This document shows, one piece after another, positions 26,525 through 34,536 of a DNA stretch of 64,000 bases. The translations under genes and the position numbers were made by a program. Source of the DNA: Pseudomonas syringae. Lineage in GTDB: Bacteria > Pseudomonadota > Gammaproteobacteria > Pseudomonadales > Pseudomonadaceae. Positions within the stretch are counted from its first letter, which is position 1; the number at the start of each line of letters is the position of its first letter. The stretch lies in contig NZ_JPQU01000022.1 of NCBI RefSeq assembly GCF_000737245.1, forward strand, positions 41,709-105,708, given 5' to 3'. The notes beneath the pieces were generated by a model. That model was given only the letters and a program-made list of their open reading frames with translations, was not told where the DNA came from and searched no databases.

Positions 26525-27469
26525 ATGACTGCTCTGATTTCCTTGACCTCGATGCCTGATTCCACGGCTTCGGGCAAGAGCACTCCAGTGCTCAATATCA
26601 CCCACGGTCTGCATCAAGGGGTTTGCCTTTCCCTCGACAGGTCCGTCTACATTATTGGCAGTGCCGCCAACGCTGATCTCTTGCTCAGCGACGCAGGCAT
26701 TGCCGAGCGGCACATGGCGCTGCGTTTCGCCAACGGTCAGGTGGCCGTCGAAGCAATCGGTGGTGATGTGCTCGCCTTTGGCAGCCATGGCCGGGAAATC
26801 AAAATCCCCGCTGGCAATGGCCACCGCGCCCGATTGCCCCTGGATATCCGGATCGGTGACGCGCGTCTGACGCTGACCAACGCAAGCGGCACCCAGCCAA
26901 AACCTTCTCCTGCCCGCACGACACCTGCCTGGCTGCGCAAACCACAGTGGGTCATTGCGCTGCTGCTGATGTTTCTGTGCGTGGGAGCGTTTGCCTTTCG
27001 TAGCGAGCCGGTTTCGCCGTTAGCCATGGCAGACAAAGATGTTTCGCCTGCGCCGCAGGCACACAAGCCATCAGCGACTGCGGCTGAAGCAGGAAAATGG
27101 CTGCAACAGCAACTGGCTGCGGCCAACCTGAAGCAGATCAAGGTCAGCGAAGTCGAGGGCCAGCTTGGCGTCGCAGGCACTTATGACCCTGCACAGAAAG
27201 GCCAATGGCGCAGTGTGCAACAGGCGTTCGACGCCCGTTTTGGCCAGCAGGTGGTGCTGCATCCTGACGTGACAGCGCGAAGCGAGATCGCCAAGCCGCG
27301 CGTGCGTTTCCAGGCGGTCTGGTTCGGCCCCAATCCTTACGTGATCAACGACAGCGGCAAACGTCTGTACCCAGGCGCAGCGCTGGCCGATGACTGGACG
27401 CTGGACAGCATCGAAAACAATCAGGTGATTCTCGCCCGCGGTGAAGAGAGGTTCACCTTCACGCTATGA
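26525..27469 (+). CDS. sctD: T3SS inner-membrane ring protein SctD (FHA domain)
   Basis: SctD forms the outer of the two inner-membrane rings of the injectisome. The 314-residue protein has a cytoplasmic FHA-like domain (about 20-125, with YIIGSAANADLLLSD), one membrane helix at about 143-162, and a short periplasmic ring domain. It is shorter than Yersinia YscD (about 420) but similar in plan to HrpQ/RhcD-type proteins. Its stop overlaps the next start by ATGA. Confidence 0.85.
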   Translation: MTALISLTSMPDSTASGKSTPVLNITHGLHQGVCLSLDRSVYIIGSAANADLLLSDAGIAERHMALRFANGQVAVEAIGGDVLAFGSHGREIKIPAGNGHRARLPLDIRIGDARLTLTNASGTQPKPSPARTTPAWLRKPQWVIALLLMFLCVGAFAFRSEPVSPLAMADKDVSPAPQAHKPSATAAEAGKWLQQQLAAANLKQIKVSEVEGQLGVAGTYDPAQKGQWRSVQQAFDARFGQQVVLHPDVTARSEIAKPRVRFQAVWFGPNPYVINDSGKRLYPGAALADDWTLDSIENNQVILARGEERFTFTL

Positions 27470-27825
27470 GAATTGACCCGCGCCCGCTGCTGCCCACTAC
27501 CCCCGAGAAAACCCCAGCGGTCGAAAGCGTTCAGCCTGCCAGTCAGCGTCAGGGCGCGCGCTTCGAAGCTGTCCTGAACAAGCGCGAAGTCCTGGCGCGT
27601 CGTTCTCTGCGTGGCGATGTCGAGCAGTCGGCCAACACCAGCGCAGTCAATGCTGAATTGTTCGGCTGCACTCGCTCCCTGGAAATCCTTGAGTACGTCC
27701 TCAACAACGTGCTGCCGGAACTGGATGCAGAGCCAGAGATCCGGGCCTTGGCCCATGAATTGATCAACGAGGAAATTGATCTGCGCCGCAGCCTTGAGCA
27801 GCAACGTGCCGAGGTGCAAGCGTGA
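27466..27825 (+). CDS. SctX-like export protein (YscX type)
   Basis: This is a 119-residue protein with a disordered proline-rich N-terminus and a C-terminal helical part (LEILEYVLNNVLPELDAEPE). Its length, its position directly before a 112-residue TPR protein and SctV, and the helical pattern of its C-terminus match the yscX-yscY-yscV order of Ysc systems. In those systems X binds Y and the V ring and is exported early. The sequence resemblance I can see is modest. It overlaps both neighbours by 4 bases. Confidence 0.55.
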   Translation: MRIDPRPLLPTTPEKTPAVESVQPASQRQGARFEAVLNKREVLARRSLRGDVEQSANTSAVNAELFGCTRSLEILEYVLNNVLPELDAEPEIRALAHELINEEIDLRRSLEQQRAEVQA

Positions 27826-28160
27826 TCAGCAAGGAAGAGCAAGACAGCGTCGAGCTGCTCAAGGGGCTCGGTGAGCTATATCGACGCAGCGGCCAGTCGC
27901 AACGAGCGCTGGTGATGCTGCTGATTGCCGTGCAACTGGCGCCGGATGACAGCTCACTGTTGCGCAACCTGGTGATGGCGTTCACCGACAGCGGTCAGGC
28001 AGACCGAGCCCTTGCTGCGCTGGACCGGTTACATGAATGCGAAGGGGAATCCCCTGGTTTGTTGTTGCTGCGCAGTCGCGCCCTGTGGAGCGGCGCCCGC
28101 AAGGAAGAAGCGCGGCAATGCTTCAAACGCTACCTGATCGCCCGGAGAGCCGCGCAATGA
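27822..28160 (+). CDS. SctY-like TPR chaperone
   Basis: The 112-residue cytoplasmic protein consists of about three tetratricopeptide helices pairs (LGELYRRSGQSQRALVML, then SGQADRALAALDRL, then GARKEEARQCFKRYL). Length and plan equal Yersinia YscY (114 residues). It is coupled by 4-base overlaps to the X-like gene and to sctV. A rhizobial y4yS-type TPR protein is the alternative label. Likely role: chaperone for the X-like protein at the export gate. Confidence 0.65.
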   Translation: MISKEEQDSVELLKGLGELYRRSGQSQRALVMLLIAVQLAPDDSSLLRNLVMAFTDSGQADRALAALDRLHECEGESPGLLLLRSRALWSGARKEEARQCFKRYLIARRAAQ

Positions 28161-30298
28161 TGGTCCTGAATCGCCTCAACAGCCTGGCCCAGATGGCTTC
28201 CAAACGCAGTGACATCATCATTGTTGCCTTTATGTTGATGGCCATCGTGATGATGATTATTCCCCTGCCGACCTGGCTGGTGGACGCGCTGATCGGCCTG
28301 AATATATCCCTGAGCATCCTGATCCTGATCGTGGCGTTCTACATCTCTCACTCGGTGGAGTTTTCGGCGTTGCCGCCGTTGATTCTGCTCAGCACCCTGT
28401 TTCGTCTGTCGCTGTCGATCACCACGACGCGTCTGATCCTGCTGGACGGGGACGCCGGACACATCGTCAAAGCCTTCGGTGATTTTGTGATCGCCGGGCA
28501 AGTCGTGGTTGGTCTGGTGGTGTTTCTGATCATCACCGTGGCGCAGTTCGTGGTGATCACCAAGGGTGCGGAGCGGGTAGCGGAAGTGGCGGCACGCTTT
28601 ACTCTGGACGCCATGCCCGGCAAGCAGATGAGCATCGATAACGACCTGCGCAACGGCGATATCGATCAGCCGGAAGCACGCCGCCGCCGTTCCCGTCTGG
28701 AGCGCGAAAGTCAGATGTTCGGGGCCATGGACGGCGCCATGAAGTTCGTTAAAGGTGACGCCATTGCCGGTCTGGTGATCCTCTCGGTCAACCTGCTGGG
28801 CGGGATCATGATCGGCATGCTTGAGCGCGATATGGCATTTGGGGCTGCGGTGCATACCTATTCGCTGCTGACCGTGGGCGATGGCTTGATCGCCCAGATT
28901 CCGGCGCTGCTGATCTCGGTCGCGGCCGGTACCGTGGTGACCCGCGTCAACAGTGATGGCGTGAAGGGCAACCTGGGTACCGAGATCCTCGTGCAGCTGG
29001 GCGCCAGCCATCGGGCGTTGACTTTGACCGCCCTGATCCTGCTGGGCGTGGCCCTGCTGCCGGGGTTCCCGGCGTATGTTTTTGTCGGGCTGGCGATGAT
29101 TTTTGGTGTGTCGGCTTTCGTCATCTACCGCCGGGAACAGCGTGCCGATGACGCCCCCACTGAAGAACTCGTCGAGGCTGTCGAGCCTGAGGTCCTGGCC
29201 GAGGAACAGAGCGAGTCCTTTGCCAAACCACTGGACAGCCGCATCCTGTTGACCATGGGTTCAGCATTGGCCCAGGCCGCGCCCGAGCATCCACTGCGCC
29301 AGCGTATCGAAGCCCTGTGCCACGAAATTCGCGGTGACCTGGGCCTCGAAGTTCCGGTTCCGGATATCTATGTGGACCGCGCCATGGACGCCAATCGTTT
29401 CGTTATCGAGCTGGAAGGCGTCCCGGTGAGCGAGGGTGAATTACCTGCCGACTGCCTGTTACTCAAAGGCGATCCGGTGCACGCGCAGTTGCTGGATATA
29501 CCAGTGCTGGAAGCTGATTCGCCCTTGAGTCGTCGTCCGGCGCAATGGATCGAACGGCATCACGAAGACAGCCTGCGCGACGCCGGGATTGGCTTCCTGT
29601 TTACCGACGAAGTGCTCCGTGCCGTGGTGGATCGCACCTTGCGTCGCTACGCCGCAGACTTTTTGGGCATCCAGGAAACCCGGACGATTCTTGAGCGCCT
29701 TGAAGGTCACTACGGCGAACTGGTCAAGGAAGTACTGCGCATCGTGCCCTTGCAGCGGGTAGCCGAGGCTTTGCGTCTGTTGATTGCTGAAGGCGTGTCG
29801 ATCCGCAATCAACGAGCTTTGCTGGAGGCCATGGTGGAATGGGGCAGCCGTGAAACCGACGCGAGTCGTCTGGCCGAGCACCTGCGAGCGTCACTGGCGC
29901 GGCAGATCAGCCATCAGTACGCCGACCGTAACCGGGTGATCAGCGCCTTCGTATTGGCCCCGGCGGTGGAAGAACAACTGCGATCCGGCCTGCGCCGTCA
30001 GGACAACGCCCGTGAGTCGATTCCGGAAGCAACCAATCGTGCGCTACTGACCCAACTGCGTCAGGTCTGTGAGCGTCTGCAAGAGGACGATTGCCCAGTG
30101 CTGCTGGTCCACCCTGAGTTGCGCCGTGGCCTGCGCCGCCTGGCGGTGCGAGGCGAACTGGAGTTGGCGGTGCTGTCGTTCCGCGAGCTGGCCGGCGAAT
30201 ACAACTTGCAGGCGGTGGGCAGCATCAGCCTGACCGATATCACTCATCGCCGCACAGCCAGCGGCGTTCCGACCACTCCCATGGCGACCGCTTCATGA
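28157..30298 (+). CDS. sctV: T3SS export-gate protein SctV
   Basis: SctV is the major export-gate subunit; its cytosolic domain forms a nonameric ring that receives substrates. The protein is 713 residues long from the ATG at 28157, which overlaps the TPR gene stop. About eight membrane helices occupy residues 15-330 and include the conserved FHIPEP-family loop (ERVAEVAARFTLDAMPGKQM, IDNDLRNGDID). The C-terminal domain (about 350-713) is complete. The frame is open 40 codons further upstream, but that part overlaps the TPR gene. Confidence 0.97.
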   Translation: MMVLNRLNSLAQMASKRSDIIIVAFMLMAIVMMIIPLPTWLVDALIGLNISLSILILIVAFYISHSVEFSALPPLILLSTLFRLSLSITTTRLILLDGDAGHIVKAFGDFVIAGQVVVGLVVFLIITVAQFVVITKGAERVAEVAARFTLDAMPGKQMSIDNDLRNGDIDQPEARRRRSRLERESQMFGAMDGAMKFVKGDAIAGLVILSVNLLGGIMIGMLERDMAFGAAVHTYSLLTVGDGLIAQIPALLISVAAGTVVTRVNSDGVKGNLGTEILVQLGASHRALTLTALILLGVALLPGFPAYVFVGLAMIFGVSAFVIYRREQRADDAPTEELVEAVEPEVLAEEQSESFAKPLDSRILLTMGSALAQAAPEHPLRQRIEALCHEIRGDLGLEVPVPDIYVDRAMDANRFVIELEGVPVSEGELPADCLLLKGDPVHAQLLDIPVLEADSPLSRRPAQWIERHHEDSLRDAGIGFLFTDEVLRAVVDRTLRRYAADFLGIQETRTILERLEGHYGELVKEVLRIVPLQRVAEALRLLIAEGVSIRNQRALLEAMVEWGSRETDASRLAEHLRASLARQISHQYADRNRVISAFVLAPAVEEQLRSGLRRQDNARESIPEATNRALLTQLRQVCERLQEDDCPVLLVHPELRRGLRRLAVRGELELAVLSFRELAGEYNLQAVGSISLTDITHRRTASGVPTTPMATAS

Positions 30299-31626
30299 CC
30301 TGTTTTTCCCTGTTTCGACTGCCTGTGCGTATTGGCTTTCTGCTGGTCGCTTGCTCGATGCTGCTGCCAGGACTGGCCAGTGCCCAGAACATTGCCAGAG
30401 GCAGTACCGGCACTATCGACCTGGCGCCAGGAGAAGGGCGCATTCTGCATTTCAAGGCGCCGGTGGATTCGGTGCTGGTGGCCGAGCCTGGTATCGCCGA
30501 TCTGCAAGTGGTATCGCCAGGTGTGATCTATATCTTCGGCAAAGCTGCTGGTCAGACCAGCCTGATTGCGCTGGGGCCGGAAGGCGAAGAACTGGCAAAC
30601 CTGAGTCTTGCGGTCAGCAGCGGCACCCAAACCGTGGCCCGGCCTTTGAAAGATCTGCATCCCGGTAGCGAGGCGCAGATTACCGGGGCAGGCAATCGCG
30701 TGGTCGCCAAAGGTGTGGTCAAAAGCGTCGGCGAAGCGACTGACTTGAACGCCTTGCTCAGCAGCGAAGGCCAGGACTTCAAAACCTCCTTGAACGGTGC
30801 TTCGTATGCGGGCTCCGCACAGGTCAACATCCGCGTGCGCTTTGCTGAAGTGTCGCGCTCCGAGCTGCTGCGTTATGGCGTCAACTGGAACGCGCTGTTC
30901 AATAACGGCACGTTTTCCTTCGGTCTGCTGACAGGTGGCGCGCTGGCGGGTGACGTGGCCAGTGGTGCGTCAAACGTGGTCAGCGCAGGCCTTGCTTCAA
31001 GCAATGTCAACATCGACGCGATGCTTGAGGCGCTTCAAAGCAATGGCGTGCTGGAAGTCCTTGCCGAGCCGAACATCACAGCCATGACCGGCCAGACCGC
31101 CAGCTTCCTGGCCGGCGGCGAAGTGGCCGTGCCGGTGCCGGTCAACAGCGATCTGGTGGGTATCGAATACAAGCCCTATGGCGTGTCGTTGTTGTTCAGC
31201 CCTACGGTCTTGCCCAACGATCGCATCGCCCTGCAAGTACGTCCCGAAGTCAGCAGCCTGATGGGCGGCAGCACGGTCAACGTCAATGGCTATCAAGTGC
31301 CGTCGTTCCGCGTGCGCCGTGCCGATACCCGGGTGGAAGTGGGCAGCGGGCAGACGTTCGCCATTGCCGGTCTGTTCCAGCGTGAAAGCAGCCAGGACGT
31401 CGAGAAAGTGCCGATGCTGGGCGATATGCCGATCCTCGGCAATCTGTTCCGCTCCAAGCGTTTTCAGCGCAATGAAACTGAATTGGTGATTCTGATCACG
31501 CCGTATCTGGTCCAGCCGGTGCGCGCTCGGACGCTGGCCACGCCACTTGATGCCCGGCCCGCTGGCGCGACCACCGCCTCAACCGGACCGCGCAACAACG
31601 GCGTGTTCGGCTTCTACATGAACTGA
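30295..31626 (+). CDS. Secretin channel subunit SctC2 (RhcC2; CpaC/RcpA-like)
   Basis: This is the pore-forming half of a split T3SS secretin, 443 residues. A signal peptide ends near residue 31. The N-domain (ILHFKAPVDSVLVAEPGIAD, then IYIFGKAAGQTSLIALG) is the type seen in Tad/Flp-pilus CpaC secretins. The C-terminal secretin domain has VEVGSGQTFAIAGLF and the closing VPMLGDMPILGNLFRS and ETELVILITP. The peripheral N0/N1-like domain is encoded separately at 33.2 kb, as in rhizobial rhcC1/rhcC2. Start overlaps the sctV stop. Confidence 0.9.
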   Translation: MTCFSLFRLPVRIGFLLVACSMLLPGLASAQNIARGSTGTIDLAPGEGRILHFKAPVDSVLVAEPGIADLQVVSPGVIYIFGKAAGQTSLIALGPEGEELANLSLAVSSGTQTVARPLKDLHPGSEAQITGAGNRVVAKGVVKSVGEATDLNALLSSEGQDFKTSLNGASYAGSAQVNIRVRFAEVSRSELLRYGVNWNALFNNGTFSFGLLTGGALAGDVASGASNVVSAGLASSNVNIDAMLEALQSNGVLEVLAEPNITAMTGQTASFLAGGEVAVPVPVNSDLVGIEYKPYGVSLLFSPTVLPNDRIALQVRPEVSSLMGGSTVNVNGYQVPSFRVRRADTRVEVGSGQTFAIAGLFQRESSQDVEKVPMLGDMPILGNLFRSKRFQRNETELVILITPYLVQPVRARTLATPLDARPAGATTASTGPRNNGVFGFYMN

Positions 31627-31639
31627 TCGAGGAGCGACC

Positions 31640-32191
31640 ATGAACCGAGCAAGCTGTCGCACAGCGAACACAGAACTTGTAGGAAACGCCGAACCTGTGG
31701 GAGCGGTGCTTGCCCGCGATAAGGACGCTGCGGATCTCAGGTCTATCGCGTCCAGCCTTATCGCGGGCAAGCACCGCTCCCACAGGTTTAGCGGTGTGTT
31801 CATAAGTAGCGTGTTGCTAGCCTTACTCACCGGCTGCAAAACCCACCTGGATCCGGCTTCCTATTCCCCTGATTATCAGACGCTGACCCGTGCAGACGGC
31901 CGGGTCGAGTTGATCCCGGTGGAGTGCCTCAAGCCCTCCGCCGAGGACCAGTTCGGTACCGACGAAGAACAATACGTGTCATTGCTGCCGCCGGGTTGCG
32001 CCAACAACCTCACCCTGCTGCAGATGGTCGAGCAACGCTCGGATTTGCTGCAAGGGCGCCAATCAGGTCCCACCATGGCCGCGCCCGTGGGCCGAGCGGC
32101 GCAGGTGTATATCGACGGTTATGACCGGGAAGAGCTGCGTCGCCGCCAGGCTGAACAAGAGAAAAACGCCAACACCCAGGAGGGCCGATGA
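31640..32191 (+). CDS. CpaD/RcpB-like lipoprotein with an in-frame REPIN insertion
   Basis: The 183-residue product carries a lipobox (LLALLTGC, Cys66), then a body with PGCANNLTLLQMVEQRSDLL that resembles Tad-pilus CpaD lipoproteins. A perfect 31-bp inverted repeat (31694-31786, 93 bp) is inserted in frame and encodes residues 19-49, before the hydrophobic part of the signal peptide. The ATG at 31640 has an ideal GAGGAG; a GTG at 31796 after the repeat is a fallback start. The protein should assist the secretin in the outer membrane. Confidence 0.75.
   Translation: MNRASCRTANTELVGNAEPVGAVLARDKDAADLRSIASSLIAGKHRSHRFSGVFISSVLLALLTGCKTHLDPASYSPDYQTLTRADGRVELIPVECLKPSAEDQFGTDEEQYVSLLPPGCANNLTLLQMVEQRSDLLQGRQSGPTMAAPVGRAAQVYIDGYDREELRRRQAEQEKNANTQEGR
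31694..31786. repeat. REPIN inside the CpaD-like coding sequence
   Basis: Two perfect 31-nt arms (31694-31724 and 31756-31786), core GGAGCGGTGCTTGCCCGCGAT. The total length of 93 bp equals 31 codons with no stop codon in the gene's frame. Confidence 0.95.
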
Positions 32192-32202
32192 ACTGCGTCT
32201 TC

Positions 32203-32985
32203 TCAGTGGGTATCGACCAGCCCCAATTCACGGGCCTGAACGACCGGGTCCTTGATGGCCTTGATGCGTCGCGCCTCGGTCACCAGCTTCTTGCGTTCAC
32301 TGGCGGGAATGTCTTCCAGGCGCATGGACTGGACGTCCTTTTCACGACCGGCCAGCACCGTAATCAGCAACTCATTGCGCTGGTGACGGGGCTGCGCACG
32401 GGGCGATTCACTGACCGCACGAATGTTGTCCAGAGCCAGTTGCGACTGGTCGCCCAAGGCGTAAGCCAGGGCCAGATTACAGCGGGTATCCAGGTCGTTG
32501 GGCGCCAATGCCAGACTCTTGCCGAAGGCAGTCTGGGCTGCGTCGGCATGACCGAGCAGGATTTGCGCGATGCCCAGACGGTTGAACGCATCCGCCTGGC
32601 CAGACAGTGCGGCGGCCTGGGTCAAGGCACTGACCGCCCGTTCCAGTTTGCCTTGGCGCAACTGCGCGGTACCCAGCCCGAGCAGGGCGTCGGCACTGTC
32701 AGTCTTGAGTTCAAGGGCTTGCTGGTAGGCGCGTTCGGCACCTCGGGCATCGCCGCTGGCCAGCCGGGTTTCACCCAGTTTGAGCCAGGCTTCGATCTGC
32801 GCTTCGGGTTGCTGCGTCGCCTTTTCATAGAGGGCCGCCGCACTGTTGGAGTCGCCGCGTTTCTGCAGGTCGCCAGCCAGTTGCATGAAGCGTTGATAGC
32901 CGCCGTCGGAAGCGGGTTGAGTGGCGCAGGACGCAAGCGTGACGGTGGCAAGCAACAGCAGGCTGGACGCAAAACGAGTGGGCAT
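32203..32985 (-). CDS. TadD-like TPR lipoprotein (putative secretin pilotin)
   Basis: The 260-residue protein has a lipoprotein signal (VTLASC, Cys at about 20) and about five tetratricopeptide repeats, for example AWLKLGETRLASGDARGAER and ALLGLGTAQLRQGKLERA. This matches TadD, the TPR lipoprotein needed for Tad secretin function. It is the only minus-strand gene inside the T3SS operon block and is divergent from sctC1, with a 184-bp shared promoter region. A TPR gene between split secretin genes is also known in rhizobial-type T3SS loci. Confidence 0.8.
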   Translation of the reverse strand: MPTRFASSLLLLATVTLASCATQPASDGGYQRFMQLAGDLQKRGDSNSAAALYEKATQQPEAQIEAWLKLGETRLASGDARGAERAYQQALELKTDSADALLGLGTAQLRQGKLERAVSALTQAAALSGQADAFNRLGIAQILLGHADAAQTAFGKSLALAPNDLDTRCNLALAYALGDQSQLALDNIRAVSESPRAQPRHQRNELLITVLAGREKDVQSMRLEDIPASERKKLVTEARRIKAIKDPVVQARELGLVDTH

Positions 32986-33169
32986 AAACAGGACTCTTCA
33001 GGCGTGAGTGGCGAGGCGCAAGACCTTGTGGAAACCGCAGCGGTTCAACTGCATCCGGATGCTCGACGAGGCGGTCATTTTATCGACTTGAGCCTGAATA
33101 GCGACCGTTATATGTGCGGTTTTTCGGCCCGGTTCCGGGCTGCCAGCTCGCAGGCACGAGGGCTGTGTC

Positions 33170-33766
33170 ATGGGTAAAAACTACTTGGTTGTCTGCCTGC
33201 TGATGCTGCTGATGATCACCACCATCGCACGCGCGCAGGACGAACAGGCCGACGCCAATCCGGACTGGTTCGCCAAGCCTTACGCCTATGTTCTGGTAGA
33301 GCAGGACGTGCGCTCGGCACTGGAAGAATTCGGCCACAACCTGGGCCTGATCGTGGTCATGTCGGACAAGGTGCGCGGCAAGTCGCGGAGCAATGTGCGG
33401 GGTGAGTCTGCTGGCGAGTTCCTGACGTTGCTGTGTGATTCCAACGGCCTGAGCTGGTACTTCGACGGCAACATCTTGCACCTCACCGCCGACAGTGAGA
33501 CCGGCACGCGGTTGTTCAAGGCCCAGGGGCAAGCCCTCGTTCAACTGCAGGACTATCTGGCCAGCCTTGATGTGTATGGCAAGCAGATGTCAGTGCGTCC
33601 CGGCCCCGATGGCAATGAGCTGTTTGTCTCAGGGCCGCCCGCGTATCTGGCGATGATCCAGCAACACGTCGATCACCAGCAACGCCCTGCGCCTGTCCAG
33701 CAAGTGGCGCGTGAGCGTGGCGTGCGGGTGTTCCGTGGGGGTGTGGTTACAGAAGTAAGCAACTGA
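33170..33766 (+). CDS. Secretin N-domain protein SctC1 (RhcC1-like)
   Basis: The 198-residue periplasmic protein has a signal peptide (cleavage after ARA, about residue 22) followed by T3SS secretin N0/N1 domains (PYAYVLVEQDVRSALEEFG; later FVSGPPAYLAMIQQH). It ends before any channel domain. It is the N-terminal half of the split secretin and must pair with SctC2. Separate rhcC1 and rhcC2 genes are a hallmark of rhizobial T3SS. Confidence 0.88.
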   Translation: MGKNYLVVCLLMLLMITTIARAQDEQADANPDWFAKPYAYVLVEQDVRSALEEFGHNLGLIVVMSDKVRGKSRSNVRGESAGEFLTLLCDSNGLSWYFDGNILHLTADSETGTRLFKAQGQALVQLQDYLASLDVYGKQMSVRPGPDGNELFVSGPPAYLAMIQQHVDHQQRPAPVQQVARERGVRVFRGGVVTEVSN

Positions 33767-33846
33767 GCTCAACAACTGAGCTCTGCAACTGAACCTCAAC
33801 GGCAATCCCTTAACCGCTAATACATCAACGACGAAGGAGAAACACC

Positions 33847-34068
33847 ATGTCAATCAGCCCAGTAGACAGCAGCACCAGCAACATCACCGCGACGCCGGAA
33901 GCGCAGTTCAATGCGGCGGTGGACAAGTCCAAAGAAGCGGAAATGAGTGATGAGGAGCTCACCGAGGCCCTCATCACCCAGGCCGTTACCATTGGCGGGC
34001 AGTTCATCATCATGCCCAAAGCGCAGGAAATGCTGAACGAAGCCCAGTCCTCGGAAGATGACGAATAA
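33847..34068 (+). CDS. Small acidic T3SS protein, needle/secreted candidate
   Basis: The 73-residue protein lies between the secretin half and sctI and has AAGGAG before its ATG. It is Ser/Thr-rich at the N-terminus and acidic overall, with a hydrophobic patch (VTIGGQFIIMP) at about 47-57. The segment AQFNAAVDKSKEAE is similar in pattern to ATFNMAIEKSAKIT of the 53-residue gene. It may be the needle subunit or another early substrate. No firm family match was recognised. Confidence 0.6.
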   Translation: MSISPVDSSTSNITATPEAQFNAAVDKSKEAEMSDEELTEALITQAVTIGGQFIIMPKAQEMLNEAQSSEDDE

Positions 34069-34082
34069 TAAAGGCCGCGATC

Positions 34083-34532
34083 ATGACCGTTAGTCTTGCA
34101 GGAACAGCGACGGCGGCCCTGCCCCCGTCAGGAGGGCAGGGAGGTTTACAAGCCTCCCAGAACCTCTTTGAACACATGGCCAACAGCACAAAGGGCATGC
34201 CTGCAGGCGCCAGCCCCCATCAGATCGGCGACGGTCTGATGGAGCGCCTGAATGGCTTTATCGATCGCTCGCGCACGTTCTCCGAGCGGGCCGACGTGCT
34301 GACCAATGGCCCCACGCCCGCCAGTTCGGCGACCCCCGGCACAGAGAAAAGCTTCTCGGTAGCGAACGCCTCCAGCACTGGTGAGCCGCCGAAAAAAGTG
34401 GGTGATCAGCAGATCGATCAGGTCGTGCATTCACTGGGCAAGATGTTCGATTACTCCATCGAAACCCAGATGGTGGTGCGCGGTGCCACGCAGATTTCCG
34501 GTTCCGCCAACACGCTCTTGAAAGGTCAATAA
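34083..34532 (+). CDS. sctI: T3SS inner-rod protein SctI (NolB-like)
   Basis: SctI joins the needle to the export gate. The 149-residue protein has a variable, Gly/Pro-rich N-terminal half and the conserved SctI-type C-terminal helix (FDYSIETQMVVRGATQISGS, followed by ANTLLKGQ). Its position immediately before sctJ matches nolB-nolT order in rhizobia. Identification rests on the C-terminus and on synteny. Confidence 0.8.
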   Translation: MTVSLAGTATAALPPSGGQGGLQASQNLFEHMANSTKGMPAGASPHQIGDGLMERLNGFIDRSRTFSERADVLTNGPTPASSATPGTEKSFSVANASSTGEPPKKVGDQQIDQVVHSLGKMFDYSIETQMVVRGATQISGSANTLLKGQ

Positions 34533-34536
34533 AACC

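Noticed and set aside
28037..28156. Upstream extension of SctV
   Set aside because: The extra 40 codons lie inside the TPR gene; the ATG at 28157 overlaps its stop in the manner of the whole operon.
32203..32985. TPR lipoprotein as an unrelated inserted gene
   Set aside because: Its lipobox, TadD-like repeats and position between the two secretin halves fit a secretin assembly role.
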